NCBI GenBank assembly: GCA_030141585.1
Contig: JAQIFP010000007.1
Coordinates: forward strand, 1-50,739
Length of the DNA stretch: 50,739 bases
From: Ophryocystis elektroscirrha
Taxonomy: Eukaryota > Apicomplexa > Conoidasida > Neogregarinorida > Ophryocystidae
Reading direction: 5' to 3'
Shown here: in pieces, positions 39,957 through 50,739 of the stretch
How the letters are laid out: every line of letters begins with the position of its first letter
Position numbering within the stretch: position 1 is the stretch's first letter
Made by a program: the position numbers and the translations under genes
Notes under the pieces: model-generated
Databases searched by the model: none
What the model was told of the DNA's origin: nothing
The model's input: only the letters and a program-made list of their open reading frames with translations

Positions 39957-41069
39957 ATGTATTATATGAAAACATTTAAGTTATACATTTAAAAAAGAAT
40001 TTTACGGATATTTTAGTATTTTAAAGCTCAAATATATACTAATGAACGGATATGTGTATTGATAATATATATTTAAAAGTCTGTCATGTTGTAAATTTGT
40101 TATTTATTAAAATATTTGCATGGAATCATAAAATTTGTTGAAACCTCATAATAATATAAGATATTCGTAAAAGACAAATTATAACGGTTGGAGTTAAATA
40201 ATCATATATGCATAGTTTAATAAACATTTCAAAATATATGCAATTTAATAACTTGAGTATATAATATAAAATAAAAATAATATGACTATCACATAAATAT
40301 GGATATCTGGTGTTTTTTATGATACATTAGTCTTCTTCGCCAAGCATTAATAACGTGCGATCAAAAGTTACTCGATAATGTCATCCAGACGGATAATGTT
40401 AATGGTAAATAAATAAAGAAAATACAGCAACTTAGTGATTAGACGTACCGTTATGGACTTGCAATCCCAGTATTTGGAATCATTTATAGAACAGTTAATA
40501 CTTCGTTTACAAACGTAATAATATTATTAAATTAATAAAATTTATTTATTGTCTAGGACTCCGTTAAGAGCAAAAGAAATAAGTTTATGGCTTAGAGAAA
40601 TATTCAGCTGTTATACTGCATTTTGTTTGAGTATTCCCAATATAGTCAAAGTAATAATTTTCATATATATTTTTTCATTTAGTATATTGAAACACTGAAA
40701 ATATATATAGACCATAGATTAAGATATACGTCCAAACTAATTAGAGTTCAAGGACAACTGGAAAATATCTCTTCCCTCACTTTATCCCGTGTAAATTTAT
40801 TGAGTATGCATATTATGTGTTTTTATTATATATATATAGAAAACGAAGATTTAGACTCAAATGACCCTAAAAATATCCCTCCTCTTGTCTATTATAATGT
40901 AGAAGAGGAAGTCTCGAATAGTGAATTAATCAAAGACGTGATTTCTTTTGAACAAGAAAATGATACTATAATGAATGTTCGTCCTCCCGATAACGATGAA
41001 GATGATGATGGATCTGATGATGATTCGTTAACAGATAATTTTGACGAATTTATATCAACCAAAATTTAA
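39457..41069 (+). CDS. Utp12-domain protein (UTP5/WDR43-like C-terminus) without WD40 repeats
   Basis: Likely small-subunit processome factor acting in pre-18S rRNA processing in the nucleolus. Exons 39457-39698, 40331-40404, 40436-40514, 40557-40650, 40683-40803 and 40840-41069 sum to 840 nt (279 aa). After an 80-residue acidic N-terminus comes a Utp12/Dip2 domain across four short exons: LLRQALITCDQKLLDNVIQT, VIRRTVMDLQSQYLESFIEQ, TTPLRAKEISLWLREIF and IRVQGQLENISSLTLSRVNL. The C-terminus is acidic (DEDDDGSDDDSLTDNFDEF). UTP5/WDR43, UTP12, UTP13 and UTP4 relatives usually carry N-terminal WD40 propellers; none is present here. The first intron (632 nt) contains a long (TA)n run. The ATG at 39457 is the first in the ORF. 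Confidence 0.78.
39911..39954. repeat. (TA)n microsatellite
   Basis: Perfect TA run in intron 1 of the Utp12-domain gene. Confidence 0.85.
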
Positions 41070-41238
41070 TATCTCCCATTTTTTCTTGCAACGAAATCGC
41101 GGATAAAAGCCTAGTTACCATTTCTTCAATTTAATTTGTATACATATGTGAATATATATATAAATTTTTCAATTATGGTCTTTTTTTGTGAACCTTCCTA
41201 TAAACTTATAAACACGTAAATAACTTTTATAAACAGTT

Positions 41239-41746
41239 TTATGTATCTTTGAAACCCTTAAATATCCAATATCCACGTTCATTTACGGCAAATTCTCTAA
41301 GATGTACAAATAAACATGTAATTTTTCCTACTTTAGTAAATTTCTGAAAGCGAAATCAGGTAAATCGAGTATAACACCTTTTTTTTTGAATGTCTAAGAA
41401 GTATTAACTTTTTTTTTTTAAATACCATTTCTATTTCTTTTTTCATAATGCGTGGTTTCGGTTTTTTTTCGTCGTACTCATTGATATGTTCTTTAAATAT
41501 GTCAATTATTACTGCTCTGTGTCGGTCGACTTGTTCATTCCCTGTATGTCGCAATACCCAATATCCCAAGCTGATAATAAATTGATAAAGGTAGTAATAA
41601 AAAAGAAAACTTTTATGTATTTATTTGTTTGTGCTAAAATCAATTAATTATATTTTAAATATTGTTATAAATTATTATTTGTGTCTTATTGCATACATAT
41701 ATATTATATATTTCTATACAAGATATATATATAAATTTATAATTTT

Positions 41747-41799
<53 letters not shown>

Positions 41800-43422
41800 T
41801 ATTATACTTTATTATATGAATGCTAATATTTGTACCCTAATTCCTCTCCAACACGGGGAAGGTAAGATATCAACTCTTTTTCTGTAATTTCAGCGGCCGT
41901 AGATTTGATAAGGCGTTGAGACGACGCTTGTAAACATTGTGCTTGCTGACATAAGCTGTTATATACTCTTTGTAATAATACTGATACTTTGTCACAACCT
42001 TGACTCAAACTATCCAGTAAAGCTTTATTAAACGTAGCAGCATCCACAAAATCTAAAATTTTGTTATTTGTAAATCACCTATATCCACCTATCATATGTA
42101 ACTTAATTTATGTGTATAAAGACTACGTACGTAGATTTTATAATTATAAAGTAAGAATATTTATAAATTATACTAATAAATATATCACAGATATATATAT
42201 AATTAAAATCATTGTTACTTATGCCAATTCCTTCTTTTATTTTAGCATTATCTCCGTCCATTTGTAAGCTGTTCTGAGTAGCAGATATAGCCTTTATTTT
42301 TTCTATAGTTGCAGCTATATTGGCTTTACTGAAATATTCATTTGAATCCCTTACATAATCAACGTATTGCTGCATAATTTCAATGTCATCATCAAATTTA
42401 AGATGCCAAGCATTATTTTTATACACAGCTAGCACTTTGAGCATACTTGTTAAAGTTTCTAAAGCTAGGTTACCCATATATGGTATTAGAGTTTCTCGTA
42501 CAATGGGTTTACGATTGATAAGCAAGAATATTATGACATCTCTGCATAGGGCAGCAATACCGTCATGCACAAGATTCGACTTACATATCCATATCCCTCG
42601 TATAAGATGAGCGTAAGTAGCTAAAATTGAAACAATTTTGGACTCAGATGTATCGTCGAATACTAGAGACTTCATTATATTATTGGTTTTCTCTATTTGG
42701 TTATTACGTATTATATGCAGTATTTGCTGTTCTAAAGACATTTGTGATAAAGCGAACGTATTGGATATATATTTTTTATTATTTATATTACATAAGGAGT
42801 CAATGTAACTATTTTGGTCATTAGAAAATGTTAATTTAGGAAGATTAGTAGAATTTATTTGAGTCAACAAATCTATAACTTCAAAGCTTTCGGGGGAATC
42901 CATGTCATAAAATGAGTCTATAGGAATCCAGGGTTTTGACATAACAATATCACGATAGCGGCTAGGTCGGTATTTGATGTGCTCAATATCCTTTTTTGTA
43001 TCATCAAAATTTTCTTCATTAGGGGTTTCAACGGTAGGTACTTGACCATTATTATTATTGTAATCAACACGAAACTGCAGTAAAGATTGAACGGGTATTA
43101 TATGAAGAACATCGTTATTTCTTAATCCTAAACTATATGAACAAGATTCAATTGGACTAGCATCTGACACTAATACTTGCTTTGTACTCTTTTCAGAGTC
43201 ATCTGTTGAAACATTTAAATCATATTCAAAGCGTAAAGTTTTGTTATCAGGGCGATATTTAACATTAGCTCGTCTTCCTTGGTCACCATATGGTCTATTA
43301 ACGGACCTTAAAGGATATTGCAATAAATATAAACATGATTCTAATGTAGTGTCCGATAATTTAGGTACCCGGTTTAAATGTACATCTATTACTTTTATTA
43401 CTGGATCATCTGTATCTGACAT
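41239..43422 (-). CDS. POLR3E: RNA polymerase III subunit RPC5
   Basis: Peripheral RNA polymerase III subunit (RPC5/Rpc37, Sin-like family) required for tRNA and 5S rRNA transcription. Exons 43422-42219, 42052-41836, 41570-41426 and 41343-41239 total 1671 nt (556 aa). The N-terminus DDPVIKVIDVHLN, then LYLLQYPLRSVNRPYGDQGR and a dimerisation-module strand RPDNKTLRFEYDLNVS, is diagnostic. The middle has YRPSRYRDIVMSKPWIPID. The C-terminal winged-helix part is found only after splicing: LGYWVLRHTGNEQVDRHRAV and the last exon ending GYWIFKGFKDT. Human RPC5 also has extra C-terminal tandem winged helices and the yeast form is shorter; this one is intermediate. A (TA)n tract occupies the 41752-41790 intron. 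It converges with the Utp12-domain gene (169 nt apart). Confidence 0.88.
41752..41792. repeat. (TA)n microsatellite
   Basis: Perfect TA run in an intron of the RPC5 gene. Confidence 0.85.
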
Positions 43423-43567
43423 TACGTAGTCAGTATTTTGATACTTTTCTTGTGGCTAAGCTGAAAACAGCAGTTCTAGACTAAAATGCTAATATTATTC
43501 AAAAATTCATTGTAATAACTCATAAACTGAAAAAAAAAAACATCCTTTAGTAACTTAATTTATACAT

Positions 43568-45803
43568 TTAGCGTCTGGTTCGTCTGAATATTTGTACACG
43601 GTCGCAAATTAAAGGGAAAAAATTTGGTTCCACCCCTTCTACTTGATCTGGAGTCTCTTTTTCTATAGGGTTATGATTTTCCACCTGATTTCTACAGTTA
43701 GATACTCTTACATCATTGGTATCGTAAAATGGATAAGATAGGTTATTTGATTCACTGTATCGCTTGTTCTCCTGTAGAGGAAGAGTATTTGAAGGTGCTG
43801 CAGAAGTTGTTATTGCTCTTCTTAAATTTTGAGATTCGCCAGCTGGAATAGTTGCAGGTATAAACAAATATGGAACCGAAGATGATATATAAGCTTCGCT
43901 TGTTGGATTTTGAGTACTCAAATGTGATAATGAATTTACGTTATTTAACGTATTATTTTCCTCGGTATGATTTCTTCTTACCCAGGGAGGTACTATAGGT
44001 GTTCTAGATAATGTCTTTTTCTTTGGAGTATCATCATAGTATTCATCTGATTCCAAGGAAGTCGTAGTATATTTACCTAAGTATTATATTAATTCATTTA
44101 TTTTACGTATACATATATTCGAATTAATGTTGTATTTACATTTTATACAAAACAACATATATATACATATACATATATATATATATATATATGTACATAT
44201 ATATATGTTATATGTATAATTATTATATATATATTAGATGTAATAATTTGTTAAGAATGATTTAATTATTATGCAATAATAATTAGATTTTTGCATAATA
44301 GTTAAGTTACCTATATACGTCTATTATGCAAAAGTCTACTGTAAAAAATGACAACTTTGTATAATTAACTTTATTCGTAAAAATATACATTTATTATTTT
44401 TTTTTATTAATTATGTGAAACATACCATCATAGGACTCAAATGACTCTGTTTCTGACTCTGATAAAGTATCTGTATAGTCTTGATTTTTTGGTGGTATAA
44501 CTAGATTAGTTATAGACTGTCTTGCACAGCTAAATCTAGGTTTTGTACTTGTGCTTATTGAATTATATCGATTTGATCTGTTACTTTTTTCTGAGATTGG
44601 AGAATCTTCGAGTTCCGTTGGCTCGACTTCCCTTAATACATTTATGTAGTATGGCATTGGCGCTTGTACTGGAATAATACTAGCTGAGTTGATTGTTGGA
44701 ATTGTATTAGTGGTAGACCTTGTTTCAAACGTAGGAGTTTGAGCTGAACGACTATTATGGTTTCTGTAGTACACATCTTTTTTGTAATGTCTGTATTGAG
44801 ATTCGTCGTCATATTTGTAAGGATTTTGGTCTTTAATATTGCTAATTTTATTCCTGTCATATTTCTCTCTTGACTTATTGTATTCATCATCAATTTCATT
44901 TTCTTTGATACCGCTGTAACGAGGGTCATATTTTTCCTTATAATCGTGTGTCCGTATTTTGTACTTTGGGTTAAATCGATCTTCAGCATAAAAGTTTTTA
45001 TCATCTTTGTGTATCAAATTTTCTTTACTTCTATTAGATTGGTTTTGGTTTTCTGTGAATCCAAAAGTATCACTGCTTCGCATTTTATTTTCTCTAGTAA
45101 TTTGCGTGTTTTTATCTTTGTAATTAATTAATGAATTATTGTATGATTTTTCGAGTTTGTCTCTTTGGGATGGTTTAGCTGTCTGGTTCATACTTAGAGG
45201 GATAACTTCATTATCTTGCTTGTTCGAGCTAGTTGTTTGAACAGAAGATACGGGTGTATCTATTGACCTATCAAATTTAGGTGTCGAGCTTTCCCGATAA
45301 CTTTTTAAATCCAATGATTTTTTATCTTTTTTAACATCTTGTACGGAAACGGGATGGCAAGGATCTTTTTTTATAAGAATCATTTTTTTCTTTAATGGTA
45401 GTTTTTCAAGTTGCTTTGATTTTTTTGGATCTTCTTCTTTTGATTTAGTTCGTGATAACTTAGAGAGTTTCAAGTTTTGACTAAGTTCTTTTACGGGATC
45501 TTTTAGTATGATTTTTTTTTTGGTTCTATCCTCAGATTCATTTTTGGACTCAGCTTTTATGGTAACTCGAGGATTGTTTTTTATTATATTTAATTCTAAT
45601 TTGGAAGATTTTTCAAAGAGCAAGTCTAGTTTTTCATAAATTTTATTCAAATCTTTGACAGTTATATTAGAGTTTTCCTTGGGAGTATCTTTTCCTTGAG
45701 TAAGCTTGATTTTACCCGTTATATGGTGTAAATTGATTTTTTTGGTTGTGTCTTGTTTATTTATAGAGTCGATAGATTTGGACTTAGCATCTACAAACAT
45801 CAT
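43568..45803 (-). CDS. Lys/Ser-rich hypothetical protein
   Basis: Not recognised. Two exons, 45803-44426 and 44076-43568, join in phase (1887 nt, 628 aa). The first exon lacks a natural end (it runs into HIINKKK after a GGTATGT donor), and the second has no ATG at its start (an acceptor lies at 44078-44077), which supports the join. The protein begins MMFVDAKSKSIDSINKQDTT and is very rich in Lys, Ser and Asp, with Tyr/Arg/Lys-rich stretches such as RSREKYDRNK-like segments. The C-terminal exon has a patch (SRTPIVPPWVRRNH). It looks disordered and may be a nuclear or cytoskeletal factor; no function is proposed. The 349-nt intron holds an AT microsatellite near 44150-44240. Confidence 0.7.
44155..44240. 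repeat. AT-rich microsatellite
   Basis: TATATACATATA-type repeats in the single intron of the Lys/Ser-rich gene. Confidence 0.8.
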
Positions 45804-46200
45804 TTAAACACGCCATTTACATACACCAATGTTTTTTAATTATAATTACTCTAATTCTATGATGCAGTTCATTATATTGCATGCTATCACTAAATTCAGC
45901 ACTAATATGATTAGTCTAATAATTAAATAATAAATATTTATCATAATTATATTAATAATAATAATTTTTAATAATAATAATTATTTATAATAATAATGAT
46001 AATTAATAATTATGTGCAAGTATAAAATATTAATTATATAAAATACTATATTAACTATATAACGTAATAATTATTTATTATTGTATAAACCTAATTATTA
46101 CAACTATTTCCAAGATCATAGAAACAGTGATAACTAACAGTGTTTTTTATAAATACTGTTTATTAATATATCAAGACTATTAGCAGTTTTTATTTCATTA
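45804..46200. other. Spacer, no gene seen
   Basis: About 400 nt with ATAATAATT-type simple sequence around 45940-46010. Nothing coding is visible; the promoter of the Lys/Ser-rich gene should lie here. Confidence 0.5.
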
Positions 46201-49200
46201 TTATTTTGTACATTTTAAAGGGAGATTTTTTTCATGTGGTGGCTCCTTCTTGGGATTTGGGACTTTATTTTGTAGAACTGGTTCTTTCGAGCTTGAGTGA
46301 GAAGAGTGATCTGATTTTCCGTTAACATGTTTTGCCGGCTGTTTACTACGCATATGAAAAAGAATGTCCACGGGGTGTTTGTGATTTTCTAGAATAACAT
46401 TATACGGGACTGCTTTGTGAGGTTCCGCTAAATACATTTCCTGCTGTGTTATAGGGCAAGATTGATAGTTTTTGTTTAAGTTAGGGCTTAAATGATATTT
46501 TTGCTTACTCAAGTGTTTAAAGGGCAGTTCTTCCGCAAAATCGGCACCTGTGTCACCATAGCTTAAAGGATAAAGAAGCTCTGATTTATAGTATTTCATT
46601 TCTGGTTTCATAGACACCACAGCTTTTCCATAATAAGTTGTTATATTATCACCATTTAACTTTTCGTCATATGGTTTCTTTAATATAGGGTATTTAGGAA
46701 TATAAATACCGGGCCCAGGAACGTTGCGAGGCCTGGGTTCAACTAGATTCAGGTTTACAGGATGCTGCAAGCCTGAATATTCTGTCATTATTTTTTGTAT
46801 ATTATGATAGCCAACTGAGGGATATGGTTGGTCTTGATAGTTTTCCTTGTGTTTATTCAAATAAACATTTGTTTTAAAACTTAATGGCAATATATTTCTA
46901 TCATTTTCATAAATGGGGTATATATGAGTGTCATTTGGAACGTCATTTGGTGCCATCCGTGTATATTCCTCAGGAAAGTTTGGATATTCCTGTATTTTAT
47001 AAGGGTAATATTTTTGTGAATCTGCAATATTGCCTCCTGCAGACAAATTGTGATAATTGTCCCCATATAAATTATGAAAAGAATTTCGAGATTCAAAGCG
47101 TTCATTTATGAATTGATGTGATTTCGGGTTTTTAACATTATAAGCATCCATATAATTATTTAAGTGAGGAACATTTTTTGCTTGTAAAGAAGAAAGTTGA
47201 ACATATTTGACAGGTTGATTTGCTGAGAATTGTTTTTCGTGAAATACGTGCGAAGGAATATTTGTTTTACGTAATAGTAGCTGTTCCGACAATTTGCGGT
47301 TATTAATAATGTTGTCATGTTTGCCAATAAAACTGTTTGGTCTCTCAACTGTTGCGTGACGTTTTTCGAAGGACTTAATGTAATTGGCATTTTGCTGATT
47401 TGGATATTTATAAATGTTTCTTGTATCTAAAAAAACATCCAGTATATATATATATGTATCATTATATAAGCTTTTACCTATCAAATTATTATAGTGATTT
47501 GGATTGTCCCAATGATTTTCTTCCACATATTTATTATCTGCATTATTTTCGAGCTGAGGAGCTTGATAACCTTGTATGCCGTAGCCATTCGGTACACCGT
47601 GATAACCGTTATGAGCATTTTTTCCTAATTGATTATTTTGATGATTGTAGGAATCGTGACCGTTCTGAAAAACTTGGCCATTTTGCATACCGTGGCCATT
47701 TTGCATACCGTGGCCATTTTGCATACCGTGGCCATTTTGCATACCGTGGCCATTCTGCATACCGTGGCCATTCTGCATACCGTGGCCATTCTGCATACCG
47801 TGGCCATTTTGCATACCGTGGCCATTTTGCATACCGTGGCCATTCTGCATACCGTGGCCATTCTGCATACCGTGGCCATTCTGCATACCGTGGCCATTTT
47901 GCATACCGTGGCCATTCTGCATACCGTGGCCATTTTGCATACCGTGGCCATTCTGCATACCGTGGCCATTTTGCATACCAAAGCCATTTTGCATACCGTG
48001 GCCATTCTGCATACCGTGGCCATTCTGCATACCGTGACCATTTTGCATATCGTGACCATTTGGGACACCGTTGTCATTAAAGACATCATGGCCCCTTGGG
48101 ATATCTTGGCCATTTGGCAAATCGTGTAGACTTTGCATATCAGGGCTATTAGGCATACCGTAATAATTTAGAGTTCCGGAGTCATTTTGAATCTGGTGAA
48201 CATTGCCGAATTGATGCCCATTATCGAGTTGATGCCCATTGCCGAATTGATGCCCATTATCGAGTTGATGCCCATTGCCGAATTGATGCCCATTATCGAG
48301 ATGATGCCCATTGTCGAGATGATGCCCACTGTCGAGATGATGCCCACTGTCGAGATGATGCCCACTGTCGAGATGATGCCCACTGTCGAGATGATGCCCA
48401 CTGTCGAGATGATGCCCACTGTCGAGATGATGCCCACTGTCGAGATGATGCCCATTGTCGGGATGATGCCCATTGTCGGGATGATGCCCATTGTCGGGAT
48501 GATGCCCATTGTCGGGATGATGCCCATTGTCGGGATGATGCCCATTGTCGGGATGATGCCCATTGTCGGGATGATGCCCATTGTCGAGTTGATGTTTATT
48601 GTCAAGATGATGCCCATTGTCGAGTTGATGTTTATTGTCAAGATGATGCCCATTGTCGAGTTGATGTTTATTGTCAAGATGATACCCATTATAAATTTGA
48701 TTTTCATCGTTTAATTGATGCTCATCATAAATTTGGTTCCCATTGTTTAATTGATGCCTATCATAAATTTGATTCCCATCGTTTAATTGATGCTCATCAT
48801 AAATTTGAAACTCATCGTTTAATTGACGCCCATTGCTTAATTGATGCCCATTGTCTAGTTGATGTCCATTATCAAAATCTTTGCTATATTTAACGATATT
48901 ATAGCCATTATGCGTGTCAGAGACATCCACGTAGGGCTGATGATTCAAGTTGTACTGACCATTCTGTATGGTCCTATCAATTTCGGGTGCATGTGATTCT
49001 TGCTGGTTCGGAAGGTTGTAGTCAGACTCGCGCAGAACTTCATCGTGTAATGGAAACACATCTGGAGGTATATCACTGACGAAGTCATGTTCTATAGCAT
49101 GAGGCTGAAAGAAGTCATTATTCTGATTTAAATCAGCAGCCATATTTTTTTCATCTTCCAAATGCTCATGCACCATATACTTCAAGGATTCTTTAGGATG

Positions 49201-50346
49201 CACCATCAAACTGGCTTTTGACGTTCTTCTTGGCTTCAAAGCTTCCTTGGTTCCCAAAGACTTTACTTTATTCAATGGCATATTATTACTTTTTTTAGGA
49301 GGTATAGTTTTCAAAGAATTTTCTAATAAAAAGTCATTTACTATTTATTTTTTTCAAAATGTTTTTATATAAATAAATTAATATATATGTAGAATTAAAT
49401 TATTTAGTATACGTATATTCAAATATTTATATAAAAATCTATTCTCACTTGACAAAACCTTGGACGATTTGATGAATAACTCTTCACCAGCTTTATCTTC
49501 GTTACGTACACTACTTATGGAAGGACTAATTGACTTATAGTTGTCTGAGTTTGGCTCAATATCCAGGTTAGATTTGCGAGAAATGGATGACCGTTTTATA
49601 GTCAATTTATCTTTGACTTGACCATAGAATTCCGATAAATTATTTTGAAGCTGTTTGTCGTCATAGAGCATGTTTATATATGTTCCATCTGGATTAATTG
49701 TATCATCCCCATATAAAGCAGTACGCATATATTCACTTGTGTATTGTGGACTTACATACATTTGATCAGTTTTTTCTGTATATGGATGACGATCATGATA
49801 ATTAATAAAAGAATTGTAACAATTGCGATACACTCGTCGTACTTGCTTACATTTATTCAAAGATAGCATATTATGCGGGTAATCGGAAAATGCTTGTCTA
49901 TGTATAGGAATAGGTTTATGAGGCATTTTCGACTTTTCCAATTTCGCCTCCTTAATAAATTGCTTTTCTATGTTCCACTGCTCAAAAAACTGCATATTTT
50001 TATCATGACGCTCACATAAACAATGTTGATTCACAGTATTTTCAGCAACTTTAGTTGTTTGCATAGGCTGAGACATAGTTCGAGAAGTTTTCTGTATTGG
50101 GTCATAATTGCTTGATACGTAGCTTGGTCTTACTGAATCATAGTAAATGTCTTGAGGGTATATATTTGATTGTCTCCCTTGACTATATATAACCTCGGAT
50201 TGCTGTGGTTCTCCATAACTTGTATGTGCTCTAGAATAAATTATATTTCTTCGTGAACTGGGCGTGAACGTTCTTCCTGATTGTTGTCGGGTTGGAAAAT
50301 ATGAACTTCTTGGGTCTAAACTGTTTAAATTTTCGTAATACGCCAT
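46201..50346 (-). CDS. Asn/Gly/His-rich giant repeat protein
   Basis: Not recognised. Two long ORFs join in phase: exon 1 50346-49449 (start MAYYENLNSLDPRSS, donor A|GTGAGA) and exon 2 49322-46201 (acceptor TTATTAG, no ATG at its start), giving 4020 nt, 1339 aa. A further 51-nt GTAAAAG...TTTTTTTAG segment (47477-47427) is a likely in-frame intron; if removed the protein is 1322 aa. Exon 1 has a Cys/His patch (NQHCLCERHDKNMQFFEQW) and VRRVYRNCYNSFINYHDRHP. Exon 2 carries two hexapeptide arrays, then a Tyr/Pro-rich region (RNVPGPGIYIPKYPILKKPY) and a Lys-rich tail. There is no signal peptide or membrane segment, so it is intracellular or nuclear; a cytoskeletal (inner membrane complex) role is possible but unsupported. 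An acceptor-like CAG directly precedes the ATG, suggesting a 5' UTR exon. Confidence 0.72.
47671..48066 (-). repeat. 18-bp array encoding NGHGMQ hexapeptides
   Basis: About 21 tandem copies of gccattttgcataccgtg, differing mainly at one synonymous T/C position (ttttgc versus ttctgc) and with one coding variant (NGFGMQ). Confidence 0.95.
48190..48870 (-). repeat. 18-bp array encoding (D/N)-G-H-H-x hexapeptides
   Basis: About 37 copies of an 18-bp unit in sub-blocks: a run of HHPDNG, a run of HHLDSG, alternating HKLQLDNG-type units and more diverged Q-I-Y-D/N-E-H units at the coding 5' end. Homogeneous blocks next to diverged edges indicate successive local expansions. Confidence 0.95.
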
Positions 50347-50739
50347 CTGAACAATTAAAAACCTTATTAATATACTCAAAAAACTTCCATATCATAAATC
50401 CATTTTAGCAATTATATATAACAGAAAATATTCATATATATATTTATGTATATGTATATATTTATGCATATATATACATGTATGTATATATATGTATATA
50501 AAGGACATCAGTTAGTGTAAATAATTATTTATATAAATCATGCAAATCAACATATAGCATTGTTATAAATTGCATATAAATATTTTATAGTTAAAGGACA
50601 AAAATTCAAGTTTTTGATTTTTTAAATATATAACTGCATTGTTGAAGATATTTTATTTAACTTCATCATAAAAACGTCTCATCAAGCTTTGATATAATTA
50701 ATATATTCAGAAAAAAATTTATTTAATTACTTGTTGTGA
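50347..50739. other. Upstream spacer
   Basis: About 390 nt 5' of the repeat-protein start, with a TATATATG-type microsatellite near 50430-50500. It may contain a 5' UTR exon; no coding signal was recognised before the window end. Confidence 0.45.

Noticed and set aside
47400..48130. Long + strand ORFs translating as HTVAIL- and AYRGHF-type repeats (226 and 166 codons)
   Set aside because: They are antisense shadows of the 18-bp array; a unit divisible by three without stops keeps all frames open.
48168..48714. Alternative-frame repeat ORFs on both strands (MGIIPT-, VEMMPT-type)
   Set aside because: Shadows of the DNGHHx array in the real gene.

Overview
The window is nuclear DNA of an apicomplexan or close relative. 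The evidence is an AT-rich genome with many (TA)n tracts, intron-dense protein-coding genes, low-complexity expansions inside conserved proteins, and a CPW-WPC domain gene, a family known from apicomplexans and their photosynthetic relatives. A Cof-type HAD phosphatase, a GPI-anchor-like repeat antigen and calmodulin fit this. I cannot place the genus. No rRNA, tRNA, transposon or CRISPR was recognised.

Most genes are split by introns, and a large share of these are only 30-39 nt long (GTAA/GTAT...AG). I therefore rebuilt gene models by hand, joining exons by splice signal, reading phase and family similarity. Almost every rebuilt model closes exactly in frame, which is the main support for it. 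Long single ORFs here are often one exon of a larger gene.

Layout. 1-11 kb: PCNA (-, cut by the window edge), a RAD51 paralogue (-), a HAD phosphatase (+), a two-domain CPW-WPC protein (-, with an apparent 1-nt frameshift), a 115-aa orphan (-), a possible RMI1-like OB-fold protein (+), and XPC/RAD4 (-). Four of these seven are known or possible DNA replication/repair proteins. 11-19 kb: a DNAJB12/14-like ER J-protein, a MED4-like Mediator subunit, a secreted repeat protein with a probable GPI signal, a small Tim chaperone (all -), then eIF5A (+). 19-26 kb: one PRMT3-like arginine methyltransferase (-) of about 1,844 aa, in which roughly 1,200 residues of repeats separate the conserved N-terminal region from the catalytic domain. 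26-35 kb: an ABCG half-transporter (-), calmodulin (+), an ankyrin-repeat protein (-). 35-43 kb: an unknown spliced gene (-), prohibitin-2 (+), a Utp12-domain protein lacking WD40 repeats (+), RNA polymerase III subunit RPC5 (-). 43-50.7 kb: a Lys/Ser-rich protein (-) and a roughly 1,330-aa Asn/Gly/His protein with two long hexapeptide arrays (-).

These are mostly independent housekeeping genes: nuclear (replication, repair, transcription, ribosome biogenesis), mitochondrial (Tim, prohibitin) and membrane/secretory (J-protein, ABCG, CPW-WPC, GPI-like antigen). Genes are tightly packed, with convergent 3' ends 40 nt apart or overlapping and divergent starts about 240-550 nt apart. The most notable observations are the giant PRMT3, the short-intron class that hides whole genes, a possible 2-nt micro-exon in the small Tim gene, and the hidden CPW-WPC gene.
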